Shown one piece after another: positions 8,558 to 18,250 of a stretch of DNA of 64,000 nucleotides (within the stretch, counting starts at the first letter, position 1; every line of letters begins with the position of its first letter). The notes beneath the pieces were generated by a model. That model saw only the letters and a program-made list of their open reading frames with translations. It was not told where the DNA came from and searched no databases. Both the position numbers and the translations under genes were made by a program. This stretch comes from Actinomadura livida (GTDB lineage Bacteria; Actinomycetota; Actinomycetes; Streptosporangiales; Streptosporangiaceae), in assembly GCF_014648675.1 (NCBI RefSeq), contig NZ_BMRO01000001.1, positions 447,732 to 511,731 of the forward strand, read 5' to 3'.

Positions 8558-9487
8558 TCAGGCGGCGGGCATCCGGGCGCAGCGGGCGGGGACGGCGTCG
8601 TGGAGGGCGCGCAGGCCGCGGTCGATCAGGGGGTTGCCGCGGCTGCCGCGCCGCACGCAGGTCAGCAGGCGCCGCTGCGGGACGGCGTCGCCGGTCAGCG
8701 GGACCCGGACCACCGGCTGGTCCGCGGGCCCGCCCGCGAGCCGCGGGACGAGCGACACGCCGAGCCCGTGCGCGACCAGCGCCCAGATCACCGACCAGTT
8801 GGTGGCGTGGTGCGCGAACCGGGGCGTGAACCCGGCGGCGCCGCAGTACGCCAGCACCTGCTGGTGGTGGGCGCAGACCTCGGGCTCGACGCTGATCCAC
8901 GTCTCGTCCTCCGCGTGCTCCAGCCGGACGCCGGTCCGGCCCGCCAGCGGGTGCCCGGCCGGGACGATGAGGTCGTAGACCTCCTCCAGCAGCGGTTCGC
9001 GGTCGAAGCGGAGGTCGTCGGACGGCGGCGCGTCCGGGGTGGGCTCGATGACCGCGATGTCGGTGTCGCCGGCGGCGAGGAGGCCGACCGCGACGTCGGT
9101 ATCGCATTCGCGGACCTCGACCTTGAGGTCTGGATCGTCCCGGATCAGGGCGCCGGCGGCCGGTGCGACGAGACCGCCGACCGCCGTCGTGAACCCGCAC
9201 ATGCGCAGCGGCCCCGCGCCCCCCGCGCGGTGCGACTCCAGGTCGGCGAGGGTCTCCTCCCACTTGGCGAGCAGCCCGTCGGCGTGCTCGATCAGCAGGT
9301 TCGCGGCCGGTGTCAGCTTCACCTTGCGGCCCTGCGGCTCCAGCAGCGGCACCTTCAGCTCCCGCGCCAGCTCGCGGAGGTGGTGGGAGACCGCCGACGG
9401 GGTCAGGTGCATCGCCTCCGCCGCCGACGTGACCGTCCCGTACTGGTGGACGAGCCGGAGCATGTGCAGCCGCCGCAGATCAATCAT
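8558..9487 (-). CDS. LysR family transcriptional regulator
   Basis: 309 aa from MIDLRRLHMLRLVHQYGTVT, the usual LysR opening; a 5-codon upstream ATG (9502) is less likely. The winged HTH is at about residues 1-60 (SAAEAMHLTPSAVSHHLREL) and a type 2 periplasmic-binding-like effector domain fills the rest. It is divergent from a 61-aa zinc-ribbon-like ORF whose start is 72 bp away, so it may control that gene. Effector unknown. Confidence 0.92.
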   Translation of the reverse strand: MIDLRRLHMLRLVHQYGTVTSAAEAMHLTPSAVSHHLRELARELKVPLLEPQGRKVKLTPAANLLIEHADGLLAKWEETLADLESHRAGGAGPLRMCGFTTAVGGLVAPAAGALIRDDPDLKVEVRECDTDVAVGLLAAGDTDIAVIEPTPDAPPSDDLRFDREPLLEEVYDLIVPAGHPLAGRTGVRLEHAEDETWISVEPEVCAHHQQVLAYCGAAGFTPRFAHHATNWSVIWALVAHGLGVSLVPRLAGGPADQPVVRVPLTGDAVPQRRLLTCVRRGSRGNPLIDRGLRALHDAVPARCARMPAA

Positions 9488-9559
9488 GAAACCATATTGC
9501 ACGATTCAGTGCGGAAACCTGAAATAGACGGCAACGATCGGAGACCGCAGACTGGAGTC

Positions 9560-9745
9560 ATGACTCAGCGGAACACCACTCTCTCCCGGCACGTGACCAG
9601 TGAAGGCATCGTCGTCTGGACCCGGTGCGCCTGCGGCCGGCTCCGCATGGACCTGCTGCCGACCGCGGGCGGCGCACCCCTCACCGCGGGCCCCTGCCCG
9701 CGCTGCCACACCGGCCCGGACCCGCTCAGTCCCGATCGAGGGTGA
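9560..9745 (+). CDS. Small Cys-rich (zinc-ribbon-like) protein
   Basis: 61 aa beginning MTQRNTTLSRHVTSEGIVVW. Two Cys pairs, C-A-C and C-P-R-C-H, form a CxC...CxxC pattern that could hold one zinc ion. Divergent to the LysR gene. Its last 20 bases overlap the 3' end of the convergent oxidoreductase. Not recognised as a characterised family; the composition and the divergent placement support a real gene. Confidence 0.55.
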   Translation: MTQRNTTLSRHVTSEGIVVWTRCACGRLRMDLLPTAGGAPLTAGPCPRCHTGPDPLSPDRG

Positions 9746-10115
9746 GTTCGTAGTGGAGCGTCCGGTACCCCTTCATCCGGTGGAACAGCGGCACCGCGAA
9801 CCCCTGGAGGAAGGGGTGCTTGCGGGCCAGCAGCCTGCGGACCGGCTTCGACTCCTCCTCGGTGAGCAGCCGGACCCGGCCGCGCGACGCGGCCCCGGTG
9901 ACCTCCCCCCGGAACGTGCTCGGCGCGATCTCCACCTCCGGGTTGCGCGCCAGGCGCTTCGCCTTGAACGCCTTGTCGTAGGTGCGGAAATAGGCGAGGT
10001 CGCCTTGGACGACGACGTTGACGGGCGTGCCGACCGGCGTCCCGTCCTTGCGGTAGGAGGTCAGCAGGACGGTGCGCTGCTTCTTCAGGGCGGTCAGTGC
10101 CGATGTAGTGGTCAT
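9726..10115 (-). CDS. PPOX-class F420-dependent oxidoreductase
   Basis: 129 aa, the length of small split-barrel flavin/deazaflavin enzymes. The N-terminal TVLLTSYRKDGTPVGTPV and the F(R)TYDKAFKAKRLARNPEVEI segment are typical of the actinobacterial F420H2/FMN-binding pyridoxamine-oxidase-like family. Likely cytosolic reductase of unknown substrate. Convergent with the zinc-ribbon ORF. Confidence 0.85.
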   Translation of the reverse strand: MTTTSALTALKKQRTVLLTSYRKDGTPVGTPVNVVVQGDLAYFRTYDKAFKAKRLARNPEVEIAPSTFRGEVTGAASRGRVRLLTEEESKPVRRLLARKHPFLQGFAVPLFHRMKGYRTLHYELTLDRD

Positions 10116-10151
10116 GTCCGGTAGACGGGGGGTCCGCCTCCGGATGTGACA

Positions 10152-10778
10152 TCACCCGGTGCGCAGGGCGGCCGCTTCGGAGGCGAGCCTGCGGACGCGG
10201 TCCCAGTCGCCGGCGCGGACGACGCTCGCCGGGGTCAGCCAGGAACCGCCGACGCACCCGACGTTGCCGAGCGCGAGGTAGTCGGCGGCGTTCCGCGGGC
10301 TGATCCCGCCGGTCGGGCAGAACCGGACCTGCGGCAGCGGCCCGGCGAGCGCCCTGAGCGCGGCGGCGCCGCCCGCGGCCTCGGCGGGGAAGAACTTCAT
10401 CGCGGTGATCCCGTCCTCCAGCAGCGCCATCGCCTCGGACGCGGTGGCGACGCCCGGCAGGAACGGCAGGCCGGTCGCGGCCATCGCGGCCTGGAGGCCG
10501 GGCGTGCGGCCGGGGCTGACCAGGAAGCGGGCCCCGGCGGCGGCGGACCGCTCGGCGTCCTCCGGGCGGACGACCGTCCCCGCGCCGACGACCGCGTCCG
10601 GGACCTCGGCGGCGATCCGCTCGATCGCCGCCGGCGCGGCGGGCGTGCGGAGCGTCACCTCGATCACGGGCAGCCCGCCCGCGACGAGGGCGCGGGCCAT
10701 CGGGACGGCCGCCTCCGCGTCGTCCAGGACGACGACGGGGATCACGGGCGCGAGGTCGAACAGGTCTTCGGCGATCAT
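10152..10778 (-). CDS. eda: KDPG/KHG aldolase (Entner-Doudoroff)
   Basis: 208 aa. Class I aldolase with the Schiff-base lysine K128 in KFFPAE and the general-acid/base E40 in EVTLRT; GAGTVV and TGGI build the phosphate site. It cleaves 2-keto-3-deoxy-6-phosphogluconate to pyruvate and glyceraldehyde 3-phosphate. Third gene of the edd-glk-eda operon; its ATG overlaps the stop of glk. Confidence 0.95.
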   Translation of the reverse strand: MIAEDLFDLAPVIPVVVLDDAEAAVPMARALVAGGLPVIEVTLRTPAAPAAIERIAAEVPDAVVGAGTVVRPEDAERSAAAGARFLVSPGRTPGLQAAMAATGLPFLPGVATASEAMALLEDGITAMKFFPAEAAGGAAALRALAGPLPQVRFCPTGGISPRNAADYLALGNVGCVGGSWLTPASVVRAGDWDRVRRLASEAAALRTG

Positions 10779-11818
10779 GCAGGCTCCAGGGAGTCCGGGT
10801 CGGGCGGGCGCTGCGCGATCCGCATGGTGGCGCCGGCCAGGGCGGGGCCGGGGTGGACGATGAGCGCGGTGGGGACGCCGCGCAGGTAGTCCTCGACGGG
10901 GGGCTTCCCCTCGAAGCGGGCGCGGAACGCGCTGTCGCGCAGCACGTCCGCGATGCGCGGGAGGATGCCGCCGCCGAGGTAGACGCCGCCCCGGGCGCCG
11001 AGCGTCAGGGCGGCGTTCCCGGCCAGCGAGCCGAGCAGCGCGCAGAACATGTGCAGCGCCTCGCGGCAGACCGGGTCGTCGCGGCGCTCGCAGATCCGCT
11101 GCGCGGTGAGCGGTCCGGCCGGCGCGCCGTCGAGGGTCGCGAGGTACCGGTGGATGCGGGCCAGGCCGTCCCCGGACAGCAGCAGCTCGGCGGTCGCGGA
11201 GCCGCGCTCGGCGCGCAGCAGCCGCGCGACCTCGATCTCCCGGTCGGTCGCGGCCGGGATGTCGACCTGGCCGCCCTCACCGGGCAGCGGCACCCACCCG
11301 GACGGAGTCGGGACGAGACCCGCCACGCCCAGGCCGGTACCCGGACCGACCACCGCGAGGGTCCCGCCGGCGGACGGACGGTCCTCACCGATCGGGACCA
11401 GGTCGTCAGGGCCCAGGCGCGGAAGCGCCAGGGCGAGGGCTTCGAAGTCGTTGATGACCTCTAGGTGAGGCAGGCCGAGGTGGGCTCGGACCTCCTCCGG
11501 AGTGCCCTTCGGCCAGCCCGCGTTGGTCAGGCGGAACGTCTCGCCCGTGACCGGCCCCGCCACCGCGAGGCACGCGGCGGACGGCCGGACGCCTCCCGCG
11601 TGCTCGCGGAGGTACGCGGCCGCGGCCTCGGCGAGCCCGGCGTGGTCGCGGGTCGGCAGCGAACGGACGCGGTAGGGGGCGCCGTCCGGGCCGTCCACCA
11701 GCGCGAACCGCGCGTTCGTGCCGCCGACGTCCGCGACCAGCCACGGCCGGTGCGCTCCGCTCACGCCTGCACCCTGTGGGGGGACGACCCCCCACGCCCC
11801 CCGGTTCGCTTCGCTCAT
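10775..11818 (-). CDS. glk: Glucokinase (E. coli Glk type)
   Basis: 347 aa from the ATG at 11818, which overlaps the edd stop (ATGA). [11 protein letters not shown] is the phosphate-1 loop, NDFEAL carries the catalytic Asp, GTGLGVA follows, and GEGGQ replaces the usual GEGGH. This is the non-ROK Glk family, unlike the ROK glucokinases usual in actinomycetes. The first 18 codons come from a palindromic GC-only element (11777-11804), so the original start may have been the GTG at 11764, just before the conserved core. Supplies glucose 6-phosphate in the edd-glk-eda operon. Confidence 0.92.
   Translation of the reverse strand: MSEANRGAWGVVPPQGAGVSGAHRPWLVADVGGTNARFALVDGPDGAPYRVRSLPTRDHAGLAEAAAAYLREHAGGVRPSAACLAVAGPVTGETFRLTNAGWPKGTPEEVRAHLGLPHLEVINDFEALALALPRLGPDDLVPIGEDRPSAGGTLAVVGPGTGLGVAGLVPTPSGWVPLPGEGGQVDIPAATDREIEVARLLRAERGSATAELLLSGDGLARIHRYLATLDGAPAGPLTAQRICERRDDPVCREALHMFCALLGSLAGNAALTLGARGGVYLGGGILPRIADVLRDSAFRARFEGKPPVEDYLRGVPTALIVHPGPALAGATMRIAQRPPDPDSLEPA
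11777..11804 (-). repeat. 28-nt palindromic element, copy A (in glk 5' end)
   Basis: Read on the minus strand this is CC-G6-CG-T-G6-TCGT-C6-A, with a 7-bp stem (TGGGGGG/CCCCCCA) and TCGT loop. It matches positions 41905-41932 in 26 of 28 bases. It lies between the edd stop and the conserved start of glucokinase, adding in-frame codons (GVVPPQ) to glk. Confidence 0.85.
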
Positions 11819-13626
11819 GTGAAGACCCCCGCGCCGCGCTCGGCCGGGCCGACCGCGTGCCGGAACGCCTGGAACAGCTCCCGTCCGGTGCCCCATGCGC
11901 GTCCGGCGTCTCCGGCCGCGGGTTCGCGGGCGGCGAACTCCCCGTCCGGGACGAGAACCTCCAGCACGCCCGCGTCCGCGTCGAGCCGGACGACGTCGCC
12001 GTCGCGGACGCGGGCGAGCGGCCCGCCCGCGGCCGCCTCCGGCGACACGTGGATCGCGGCGGGCACCGCCCCCGAGGCGCCCGACATGCGTCCGTCCGTG
12101 ACCAGCGCGACGCGGTGCCCCCGGTCCTGCAGGACCGACAGCGGCGGGGTGAGCCGGTGCAGTTCCGGCATGCCGTTGGCGCGCGGCCCCTGGTTGCGGA
12201 CGACCGCCACCACGTCCCGGTCGAGCTCCCCTGCGGCGAACGCGTCCTGGAGGTCCTCCTGCGAGTCGAACACGCGGGCCGGGGCCTCGACCGTCCGGTG
12301 CTCGGGACGGACCGCGGACACCTTGACCACCGCCCGGCCGAGGTTGCCGCGCACCGTGTGCAGCCCGCCCTGCGCGTCGAACGGCTCCGCCACCGGCCGC
12401 AGGACGTCCGTGTCGCCCGACTCGGTGACGGCCTCCCGCCACTCGGCCCTGCCGCCCGCGAACTCCGGGACGCGCCGGTAGTCGGCGAGGGTGTCGCCGC
12501 CGACCGTGCGCGCGTCCGCGTGCAGGAGCCCGGCGTCGATCAGCTCGCCGATGAGGAACGCGGTGCCGCCGGCCGCGTGGAAGTGGTTCACGTCGGCGGA
12601 CCCGTTCGGGTAGAGGCGGGTGAGCAGCGGCGTGACCCTGGACAGCTCGTCGAAGTCGTCCCAGGTCAGCTCGATGCCGGCCGCGGCGGCCATCGCGACG
12701 AGGTGGAGCGTGTGGTTCGTCGAGCCGCCGGTGGCGAGCAGCGCGACGACGCCGTTGACGAACGCGCGCTCGTCCAGGAGTTCGCCGATGGGCGTGTAGT
12801 GGTCGCCCAGATCGGTCAGCTGCAGGACGCGCCGCCCGGCCGCCTCGGTGAGGGCGTCCCTCAGCTTGCTGCCCGGCGGGACGAAGCTCGCGCCCGGCAG
12901 GTGCAGGCCCATGACCTCCATCAGGAGCTGGTTGGAGTTGGCCGTCCCGTAGAACGTGCACGTGCCGGGCGAGTGGTAGGACGCGGCCTCGGCGGCGAGC
13001 AGTTCGTCGCGCCCGGCCTCCCCGGCCGCGAACCGCTTGCGGACCTTCGCCTTCGCGTCGTTGGGCAGCCCGGACGCCATCGGCCCGGCCGGCACCAGGA
13101 CCACCGGCAGGTGCCCGAACGACAGCGCCCCGATCACCAGCCCCGGGACGATCTTGTCGCAGACGCCGAGCAGCAGCGCGCCGTCGAACATGTCGTGGGA
13201 CAGCGCCACCGCCGTCGCCATCGCCACCACGTCCCGGCTGAACAGCGACAGCTCCATGCCGGCGCGGCCCTGCGTGATGCCGTCGCACATCGCGGGCACT
13301 CCCCCGGCGAACTGCGCCGTCCCCCCGGCCGCCCGGATCGCGGCCTTGAGCAGGTCGGGGTAGTCCTGGAGGGGCTGGTGCGCGGACAGCATGTCGTTGT
13401 ACGCAGACACGATCGCGATGTTGGGGGTGACGCCGCCCCTCAGCCACAGCTTGTCCTGGGCGCCGCAGGCCGCGAAGCCGTGGGCGAGGTTCGCGCAGCC
13501 CATGCCGCCGCGCACCGGGCCCTCGGTCCGCGCGTCCCGGATCCGCTCCAGGTACGCGCCTCGCGCTCCGGCGCTCCGCTCGGCGACACGCCGGGTCACT
13601 TCCGCCAGCACGGGATGGACGGCCAT
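11815..13626 (-). CDS. edd: 6-phosphogluconate dehydratase (Entner-Doudoroff)
   Basis: 603 aa, full IlvD/Edd length. Fe-S cysteines are visible in [17 protein letters not shown] and [14 protein letters not shown]. Converts 6-phosphogluconate to 2-keto-3-deoxy-6-phosphogluconate. First gene of edd-glk-eda; divergent from a ROK regulator across 147 bp of unusually AT-rich DNA, the probable promoter. Its own TGA overlaps the glk ATG. Confidence 0.96.
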   Translation of the reverse strand: MAVHPVLAEVTRRVAERSAGARGAYLERIRDARTEGPVRGGMGCANLAHGFAACGAQDKLWLRGGVTPNIAIVSAYNDMLSAHQPLQDYPDLLKAAIRAAGGTAQFAGGVPAMCDGITQGRAGMELSLFSRDVVAMATAVALSHDMFDGALLLGVCDKIVPGLVIGALSFGHLPVVLVPAGPMASGLPNDAKAKVRKRFAAGEAGRDELLAAEAASYHSPGTCTFYGTANSNQLLMEVMGLHLPGASFVPPGSKLRDALTEAAGRRVLQLTDLGDHYTPIGELLDERAFVNGVVALLATGGSTNHTLHLVAMAAAAGIELTWDDFDELSRVTPLLTRLYPNGSADVNHFHAAGGTAFLIGELIDAGLLHADARTVGGDTLADYRRVPEFAGGRAEWREAVTESGDTDVLRPVAEPFDAQGGLHTVRGNLGRAVVKVSAVRPEHRTVEAPARVFDSQEDLQDAFAAGELDRDVVAVVRNQGPRANGMPELHRLTPPLSVLQDRGHRVALVTDGRMSGASGAVPAAIHVSPEAAAGGPLARVRDGDVVRLDADAGVLEVLVPDGEFAAREPAAGDAGRAWGTGRELFQAFRHAVGPAERGAGVFT

Positions 13627-13678
13627 CAGACGCTCCAGGACGAAGGGGGATCTTCGCGATCAAGCTACCGAGACATAG

Positions 13679-13700
13679 GTAAGCGAGACAACCCACTTAC
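13679..13700. promoter_or_regulatory. Candidate operator between edd and the ROK gene
   Basis: GTAAG (13679-13683) and CTTAC (13696-13700) form an inverted repeat with a 12-bp spacer in the AT-rich gap between divergent edd and ROK genes. A related half, ATAAGT, follows near 13715. Placement suits control of both genes by the ROK protein; binding is inferred. Confidence 0.35.
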
Positions 13701-13773
13701 GAATTTTCTTTTACATAAGTCATCCTCTTGCGTCAACTAGACGTACTGAACACGGACGTGCTTGACTGACCGG

Positions 13774-14898
13774 ATGCCGCGTCCCGCCGGCCGCCCGTCC
13801 ACGAGCGGCGACATCCTGCGCCTGATCCGCGAGGACGGTGTCGCCACCCGCGCCGAACTGGGGCGCGTCACGGGGCTGTCCCGCCCCGCCGTGGCCTCCC
13901 GCGTCGCCGACCTCGTCGCCCGCGGCCTCGTCGTCGAACGCGCGGACGGCCCCTCCACCGGCGGCCGCCCCCCGGCCCGCCTGGAGTTCAACGCCGCCGG
14001 CGGCACCGTCCTCGTCGCCAACCTCGGCCAGTCCCGCGGCCAGGTCGCCGTCTGCGACCTGGCGGGCGCGGTCATCACCCGCGCCGACGGCCCGCCGCCC
14101 GAGGCCACCCCTGGCAAGACGCTCCCCCGGCTCCTCGACCAGTGGACATCGCTGCTGGCGGACTCCGGGATCGACGCCGCCACCGTCCGCGGCGTCGGCC
14201 TCGGCGTCCCCGACGCCGTGGAGCACGCCGCGGGACGCTGGGACGCCGTGGAGATCGGCCCTCCGATCTCCGGCCGCTTCGGCGTCCCCGCCTACCTCGA
14301 CAACGAGGTCAACGCCGCCGCCCTCGGCGAGCACCAGGCCCACCCCGGCGTGGACGACCTCCTGTTCGTCAAGGTCTCCACGGGCATCGGCGCCGGCCTC
14401 ATCGCGGGCGGCCGCATCCAGCGCGGAGCCCTGGGCGCCGCCGGCGAGATCGGGCACGTACCCGTCCCGTCCTCGGCGGAGACCCCCTGCCGCTGCGGCA
14501 ACGTCAACTGCGTCGAGGCCGTCGCGGGCGGCACCGCCCTCCTGGCCCGCTCGCCGGCGCACGACCTGGCCGGCCTCGCCGCCCTGGCCCGCTCGGGCGA
14601 CCCCGGCACCGTCGCGCTCCTCCGCGAGGCCGGCCGCCGCATCGGCGAGGTGGTCGCCACCGCCGTCAACCTGCTCAACCCGGCCGTCGTCGTCCTCGGC
14701 GGCGACCTCGTCGGCGCCGACGAGCCGCTGATCGCCGGTCTCCGCGAGGTCGTCTACCAGCGCGCCACCGCCCTCGCGACCCGCAACCTGCGCATCGAGC
14801 CCAGCCGCCTCGGCGAGGCCGCGGGCCTCACCGGCTGCGCCGCGATGGTCCTCGACCGCATCCTCGCCCCGGAGGCCGTCGACTCGCCTCCCCGCTGA
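13774..14898 (+). CDS. ROK family transcriptional regulator
   Basis: 374 aa from the ATG at 13774; an in-frame TTG at 13762 is an alternative. N-terminal winged HTH (GDILRLIREDGVATRAELGR ... LSRPAVASRVADL), then a ROK sugar-kinase fold with the zinc motif CRCGNVNCVEA preceded by EIGH. Likely senses a sugar or sugar phosphate and controls the divergent edd-glk-eda operon and itself. Followed by a strong hairpin. Confidence 0.92.
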   Translation: MPRPAGRPSTSGDILRLIREDGVATRAELGRVTGLSRPAVASRVADLVARGLVVERADGPSTGGRPPARLEFNAAGGTVLVANLGQSRGQVAVCDLAGAVITRADGPPPEATPGKTLPRLLDQWTSLLADSGIDAATVRGVGLGVPDAVEHAAGRWDAVEIGPPISGRFGVPAYLDNEVNAAALGEHQAHPGVDDLLFVKVSTGIGAGLIAGGRIQRGALGAAGEIGHVPVPSSAETPCRCGNVNCVEAVAGGTALLARSPAHDLAGLAALARSGDPGTVALLREAGRRIGEVVATAVNLLNPAVVVLGGDLVGADEPLIAGLREVVYQRATALATRNLRIEPSRLGEAAGLTGCAAMVLDRILAPEAVDSPPR

Positions 14899-14926
14899 GC
14901 GAGGCCGGCCCGCCCTTCCCGGGAGC

Positions 14927-14955
14927 GTGACCCGGGGGCGGGCCCCCCGGGTCAC
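14927..14955. terminator. Hairpin terminator after the ROK gene
   Basis: GTGACCCGGGGG (14927-14938) pairs perfectly with CCCCCGGGTCAC (14944-14955) around a 5-nt loop, 28 bp after the ROK stop. No T-tract follows, as is usual in high-GC actinomycetes. Confidence 0.7.
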
Positions 14956-15273
14956 GAATGGCGTGCCGGATTCCGCCGTACACCGCGAGAACGGCTCCCC
15001 TCTAGCACAGCCGGGCGGCGGCCTGCCAGGGGTCGCCATGGCGGCCATCGGCCATGACTGCCTGAGAAAACGATTCGACACCGAATTGGCAAAGTCGCCG
15101 CCGATCCACCACTCGGACGAGCCGGACAAATCGCCAAATTGCGGGGCGCTCACCCGCCCTCGGTGACCACTCACGGCACACCTGTCACACCGATATGTTC
15201 TTCCGGGTAACACTTTTCTACCGCCGCGGCGCACGTCTGGACGGGAATTCACTCTGGCAATCACGGAGGATTC
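14956..15273. other. Non-coding stretch ahead of the lanthipeptide operon
   Basis: About 320 bp without a gene I can support and less GC-rich than its surroundings. It should hold the promoter of the lanthipeptide operon. AATTGGC (15084-15090) and GCCAAATT (15133-15140) form a loose inverted pair. No clear -10/-35 was found. Confidence 0.35.
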
Positions 15274-15411
15274 ATGGCTAACGTGTCCTCGTTCGCCGAA
15301 GGCAGTCGATCGATCGGCCGAACACCATTGATCGAAGGCGGAAAGATCGCGCCGGGGACGCGGAATCCCCGGTCGGCGGACGAAAAGGGAGCGGCGGAAC
15401 ACCATGGCTGA
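15274..15411 (+). CDS. Possible 45-aa leader ORF upstream of lanL
   Basis: ATG at 15274 is preceded by a strong ribosome site (GGAGGA, 3 bases before the ATG). It encodes a 45-residue, Cys-free basic peptide starting MANVSSFAEGSRS and ends at a TGA (15409-15411) that overlaps the lanL start in another frame. lanL itself has no comparable ribosome site, so coupled translation is plausible. It is not a lanthipeptide precursor. No homologue is known to me, and it could be chance. Confidence 0.4.
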   Translation: MANVSSFAEGSRSIGRTPLIEGGKIAPGTRNPRSADEKGAAEHHG

Positions 15412-18250
15412 CTTCAATTTCAGCGTCTTTTCCCGGGCCGCGGCCGCGGCCGGGGAGAGCGGCGACACCCGCCTGGCCGACGTCCTCGACCGGGCGGTCG
15501 CCGCGGCGCGAGACGGTGGGCGGGACGGCGGGCGGGCCGGTGCGCGCTGGACGGTGCGCCGGGACGCCATGTGGTGCCACGTGCTCCCCGAAGGAGTCGA
15601 ATGCCCAGCTCAGGGCTGGAAGCTGCACGTCTCCGCCACCCCGGCGTCGGCCGAGGAGGTGCTCGCCCGCTCGCTCGCGGTGCTCCTCGCCGCCGGCTCC
15701 GCGTTCAAGTTCGCCGCCGCCCACGACCAGGTGGCGGCGCTCAACGCCCGCAACACCTCCCGCGGCCATTCCGGAAAGTTCATCACCGTCTACCCGGTGA
15801 GCGATGAGGAGGCCGTCCGGCTGGCGCTGGAACTGCACCGGGCGACGGCCGGCCTGCCCGGCCCGCGCATTCTGTCCGACCGCCCCTACGCACCGGGCAG
15901 TCTCGTCCATTACCGTTACGGCGCCTTCACCGAAGAGCGGCGGATAACCAACGACGGCTTCTACACATGGATGATTCTCGACCCGGACGGCAACCCGGTC
16001 GAAGACCAGCGCATCGGAAGATACACGCCTCCCTCCTGGGTCAGCTGCCCCTTTCCGGATCATCGGGCGGCCGACTCCGGCCACAGCGGAAAGGGAACCG
16101 GCGACGCGAACGGAAACGGCGCCGACGCCAACCAGAACGAGCTTCTGATCGGGACGCGTTTCACCGTCCGGGAGGCGATCCGCCACACCAACAAAGGCGG
16201 TGTCTACCGTGCCCTCGACACCGAGACGGGCGACCCGGTCGTCCTCAAGGAGGCCCGCCCGCACGTGGCCGCCGACGAGGACGGGAACGACGCCCGCGAC
16301 CTCCTGCGCGCCGAGGCCCGCGCGCTCGAGGCGGTCGAGCACCTGGGGCTGGCGCCGCGCCCGGTCCGGCTGTTCACCCAGAGCGGCCACCTGTTCCTGG
16401 CGGAGGAGCTGATCCCGGGCACCACCCTCGGGAAGTGGACGGCGGATCTGCTCGGCGACCGCGGCTGGGGCCCGCACCTGGCCCCCGCGCTGGAGATGGC
16501 CGTCCGGCTCACCGACCTGATGATCCGGGCGCACGGCGCCGGGCTCGTCGTGCGCGACTTCACCCCGAACAACATCATGGTCCGCCCGGACGGCGCGCCC
16601 ATCCTGATCGACCTGGAGCTGGCCGTCGCCCCGGGCTCCCCGGACGCCGTCCCGCTGCGCGCCGGCACCCCGGGCTATGCGGCGCCCGAGCAGATGGACG
16701 GCGCGGCCCCCGACCCCGCGGCGGACCGGTTCGCGCTCGGCGCGACGCTCTGCCACGTGCTCACCGGCGGCCCGCCCTACCTCCTGGACGAGCGGCCCGT
16801 GGCGCGGCCGCCGGCCGAACGGCTCACGGAGCTGCTGACCGCGCGCACCCAGGGCCTCGACCTGCCCGCCCCGCTGATCCCGCTGCTGCTCGGGCTGATG
16901 GCCGGCGACCCCCGGAGCCGCTGGAGCCCCGACCGGGCGCGTGCGGAACTCGCGGCGGCGTCGTCCGGCGACGCGGGCGCCCCGCGGCCGGCCCCGGCCG
17001 CCGGCCCGCGGCTCCGCTCCGGGTGGCTGCGCGAGCAGAACCGGGAGGTCGTGACCGGCATCACCGAGCACCTCCTCGCCGCCATGGACCCCGAGGCCGA
17101 GGGCTCGCTGTGGCCCGCGTCCTGCGTCCACGGGGCGCCCGACCCCTGCAGCCTGCAGCACGGCGCCGCGGGCCCGCTGGGCGCGCTGACCCGCTGCTAC
17201 GACCTCACCGGCGACCGCCGTCTCCCGGAGGCGATCGCCCGCGCGGGCCGGTGGATCCTCACCCGGCTGGACGACGGGACGGCCCGCCCCGCCGGGCTCT
17301 ACTTCGGCACGGCGGGCGCGGCCTGGGCGGTGCTGGACGCGGGCCTCGCGACGGACGACGGCGAGCTCGTCGACGGCGCCCTCGCGCTGGCCGACCGGCT
17401 CCCGGCCGCGGCCGACGCCCCCGACATCACCCACGGGACGGCCGGCATCGGGCTCACCGCCCTGCACCTGTGGACCCTCACCGGGCACGCCCGCTACGCC
17501 GAGCGGGCGGCGGCCGCCGCCGACGCGCTGGCCGCCTCGGTGGAGGACCGGTCCGGCCGGCTCTCCTGGAGCACCCCGGCCCAGCACGAATCGAAGCTCG
17601 CCGGGCGGCGGTACTACGGGTTCGCGCACGGCGTCGCCGGCGTCGGCTACTTCCTGACCGCGTGCGCGCGGGCGACCGGCCGCGCCGACCACCTCGCGCT
17701 GGCCGCCGCCGTCGGGGAGGACCTGCTGGAGGAGGCGACCGTCACGGGCCGGTCCGCGATGTGGGGGGCCGGTCCCGGCGACGCGCCGACGGCGCCGTAC
17801 TGGTGCCACGGCGCGGCCGGGATCGGGGGCTTCCTCGTGCGGCTGGGCGACGCCACCGGCGACGCGCGCTTCACCCGGGGCGCCGAGCAGGCCGCGCAGG
17901 CGGTGCTGGACCACCGCTGGCGCGCGCCCCTCGGGCAGTGCCACGGGCTCGCCGGCAACGGGGACTTCCTGCTCGACATGGCCGCGTTCACCGGCGACGG
18001 GCGGTACCGGGACGCCGCCTGGCGGCTCGCCCGGACCATCGTCGCCAACCGGGCGAACCGCGACGGGCGATCGGTGTTCCCCGACGAGTTCGGGCAGGTC
18101 TCGGTGACGTGGGGCGACGGGATGAGCGGAATCCTGGCCTTCCTGCAGCGGACGTCGCACGGCACGCCTCGGCTGTGGACGGCTGACGTCCCGGACGGCC
18201 TGGCCGGAAGCGCGGCGGTCACGGGCGCCGGCGCGGAGCGGGTGTCATGA
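15404..18250 (+). CDS. lanL: Class IV lanthipeptide synthetase (lyase-kinase-cyclase)
   Basis: 948 aa. Residues 1 to about 200 are the phospho-Ser/Thr lyase-like domain. A Ser/Thr kinase domain runs from about 246 (KGGVYRALD ... VVLKEARP) with catalytic loop VVRDFTPNN near 381. A LanC-like cyclase follows from about 540. The cyclase keeps the zinc ligands Cys801 (YWCHG) and Cys846-His847 (QCHG), which class III LanKC enzymes lack and class IV LanL enzymes keep. It phosphorylates, eliminates and cyclises Ser/Thr and Cys of the precursor encoded at 20158. The ATGA overlap couples it to the S9 peptidase. Confidence 0.92.
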   Translation: MADFNFSVFSRAAAAAGESGDTRLADVLDRAVAAARDGGRDGGRAGARWTVRRDAMWCHVLPEGVECPAQGWKLHVSATPASAEEVLARSLAVLLAAGSAFKFAAAHDQVAALNARNTSRGHSGKFITVYPVSDEEAVRLALELHRATAGLPGPRILSDRPYAPGSLVHYRYGAFTEERRITNDGFYTWMILDPDGNPVEDQRIGRYTPPSWVSCPFPDHRAADSGHSGKGTGDANGNGADANQNELLIGTRFTVREAIRHTNKGGVYRALDTETGDPVVLKEARPHVAADEDGNDARDLLRAEARALEAVEHLGLAPRPVRLFTQSGHLFLAEELIPGTTLGKWTADLLGDRGWGPHLAPALEMAVRLTDLMIRAHGAGLVVRDFTPNNIMVRPDGAPILIDLELAVAPGSPDAVPLRAGTPGYAAPEQMDGAAPDPAADRFALGATLCHVLTGGPPYLLDERPVARPPAERLTELLTARTQGLDLPAPLIPLLLGLMAGDPRSRWSPDRARAELAAASSGDAGAPRPAPAAGPRLRSGWLREQNREVVTGITEHLLAAMDPEAEGSLWPASCVHGAPDPCSLQHGAAGPLGALTRCYDLTGDRRLPEAIARAGRWILTRLDDGTARPAGLYFGTAGAAWAVLDAGLATDDGELVDGALALADRLPAAADAPDITHGTAGIGLTALHLWTLTGHARYAERAAAAADALAASVEDRSGRLSWSTPAQHESKLAGRRYYGFAHGVAGVGYFLTACARATGRADHLALAAAVGEDLLEEATVTGRSAMWGAGPGDAPTAPYWCHGAAGIGGFLVRLGDATGDARFTRGAEQAAQAVLDHRWRAPLGQCHGLAGNGDFLLDMAAFTGDGRYRDAAWRLARTIVANRANRDGRSVFPDEFGQVSVTWGDGMSGILAFLQRTSHGTPRLWTADVPDGLAGSAAVTGAGAERVS

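Noticed and set aside
15404..18250. Assignment as class III LanKC
   Set aside because: The cyclase domain keeps Cys801 and Cys846-His847 zinc ligands and the precursor lacks the SxxSxxxC labionin pattern, both favouring class IV.
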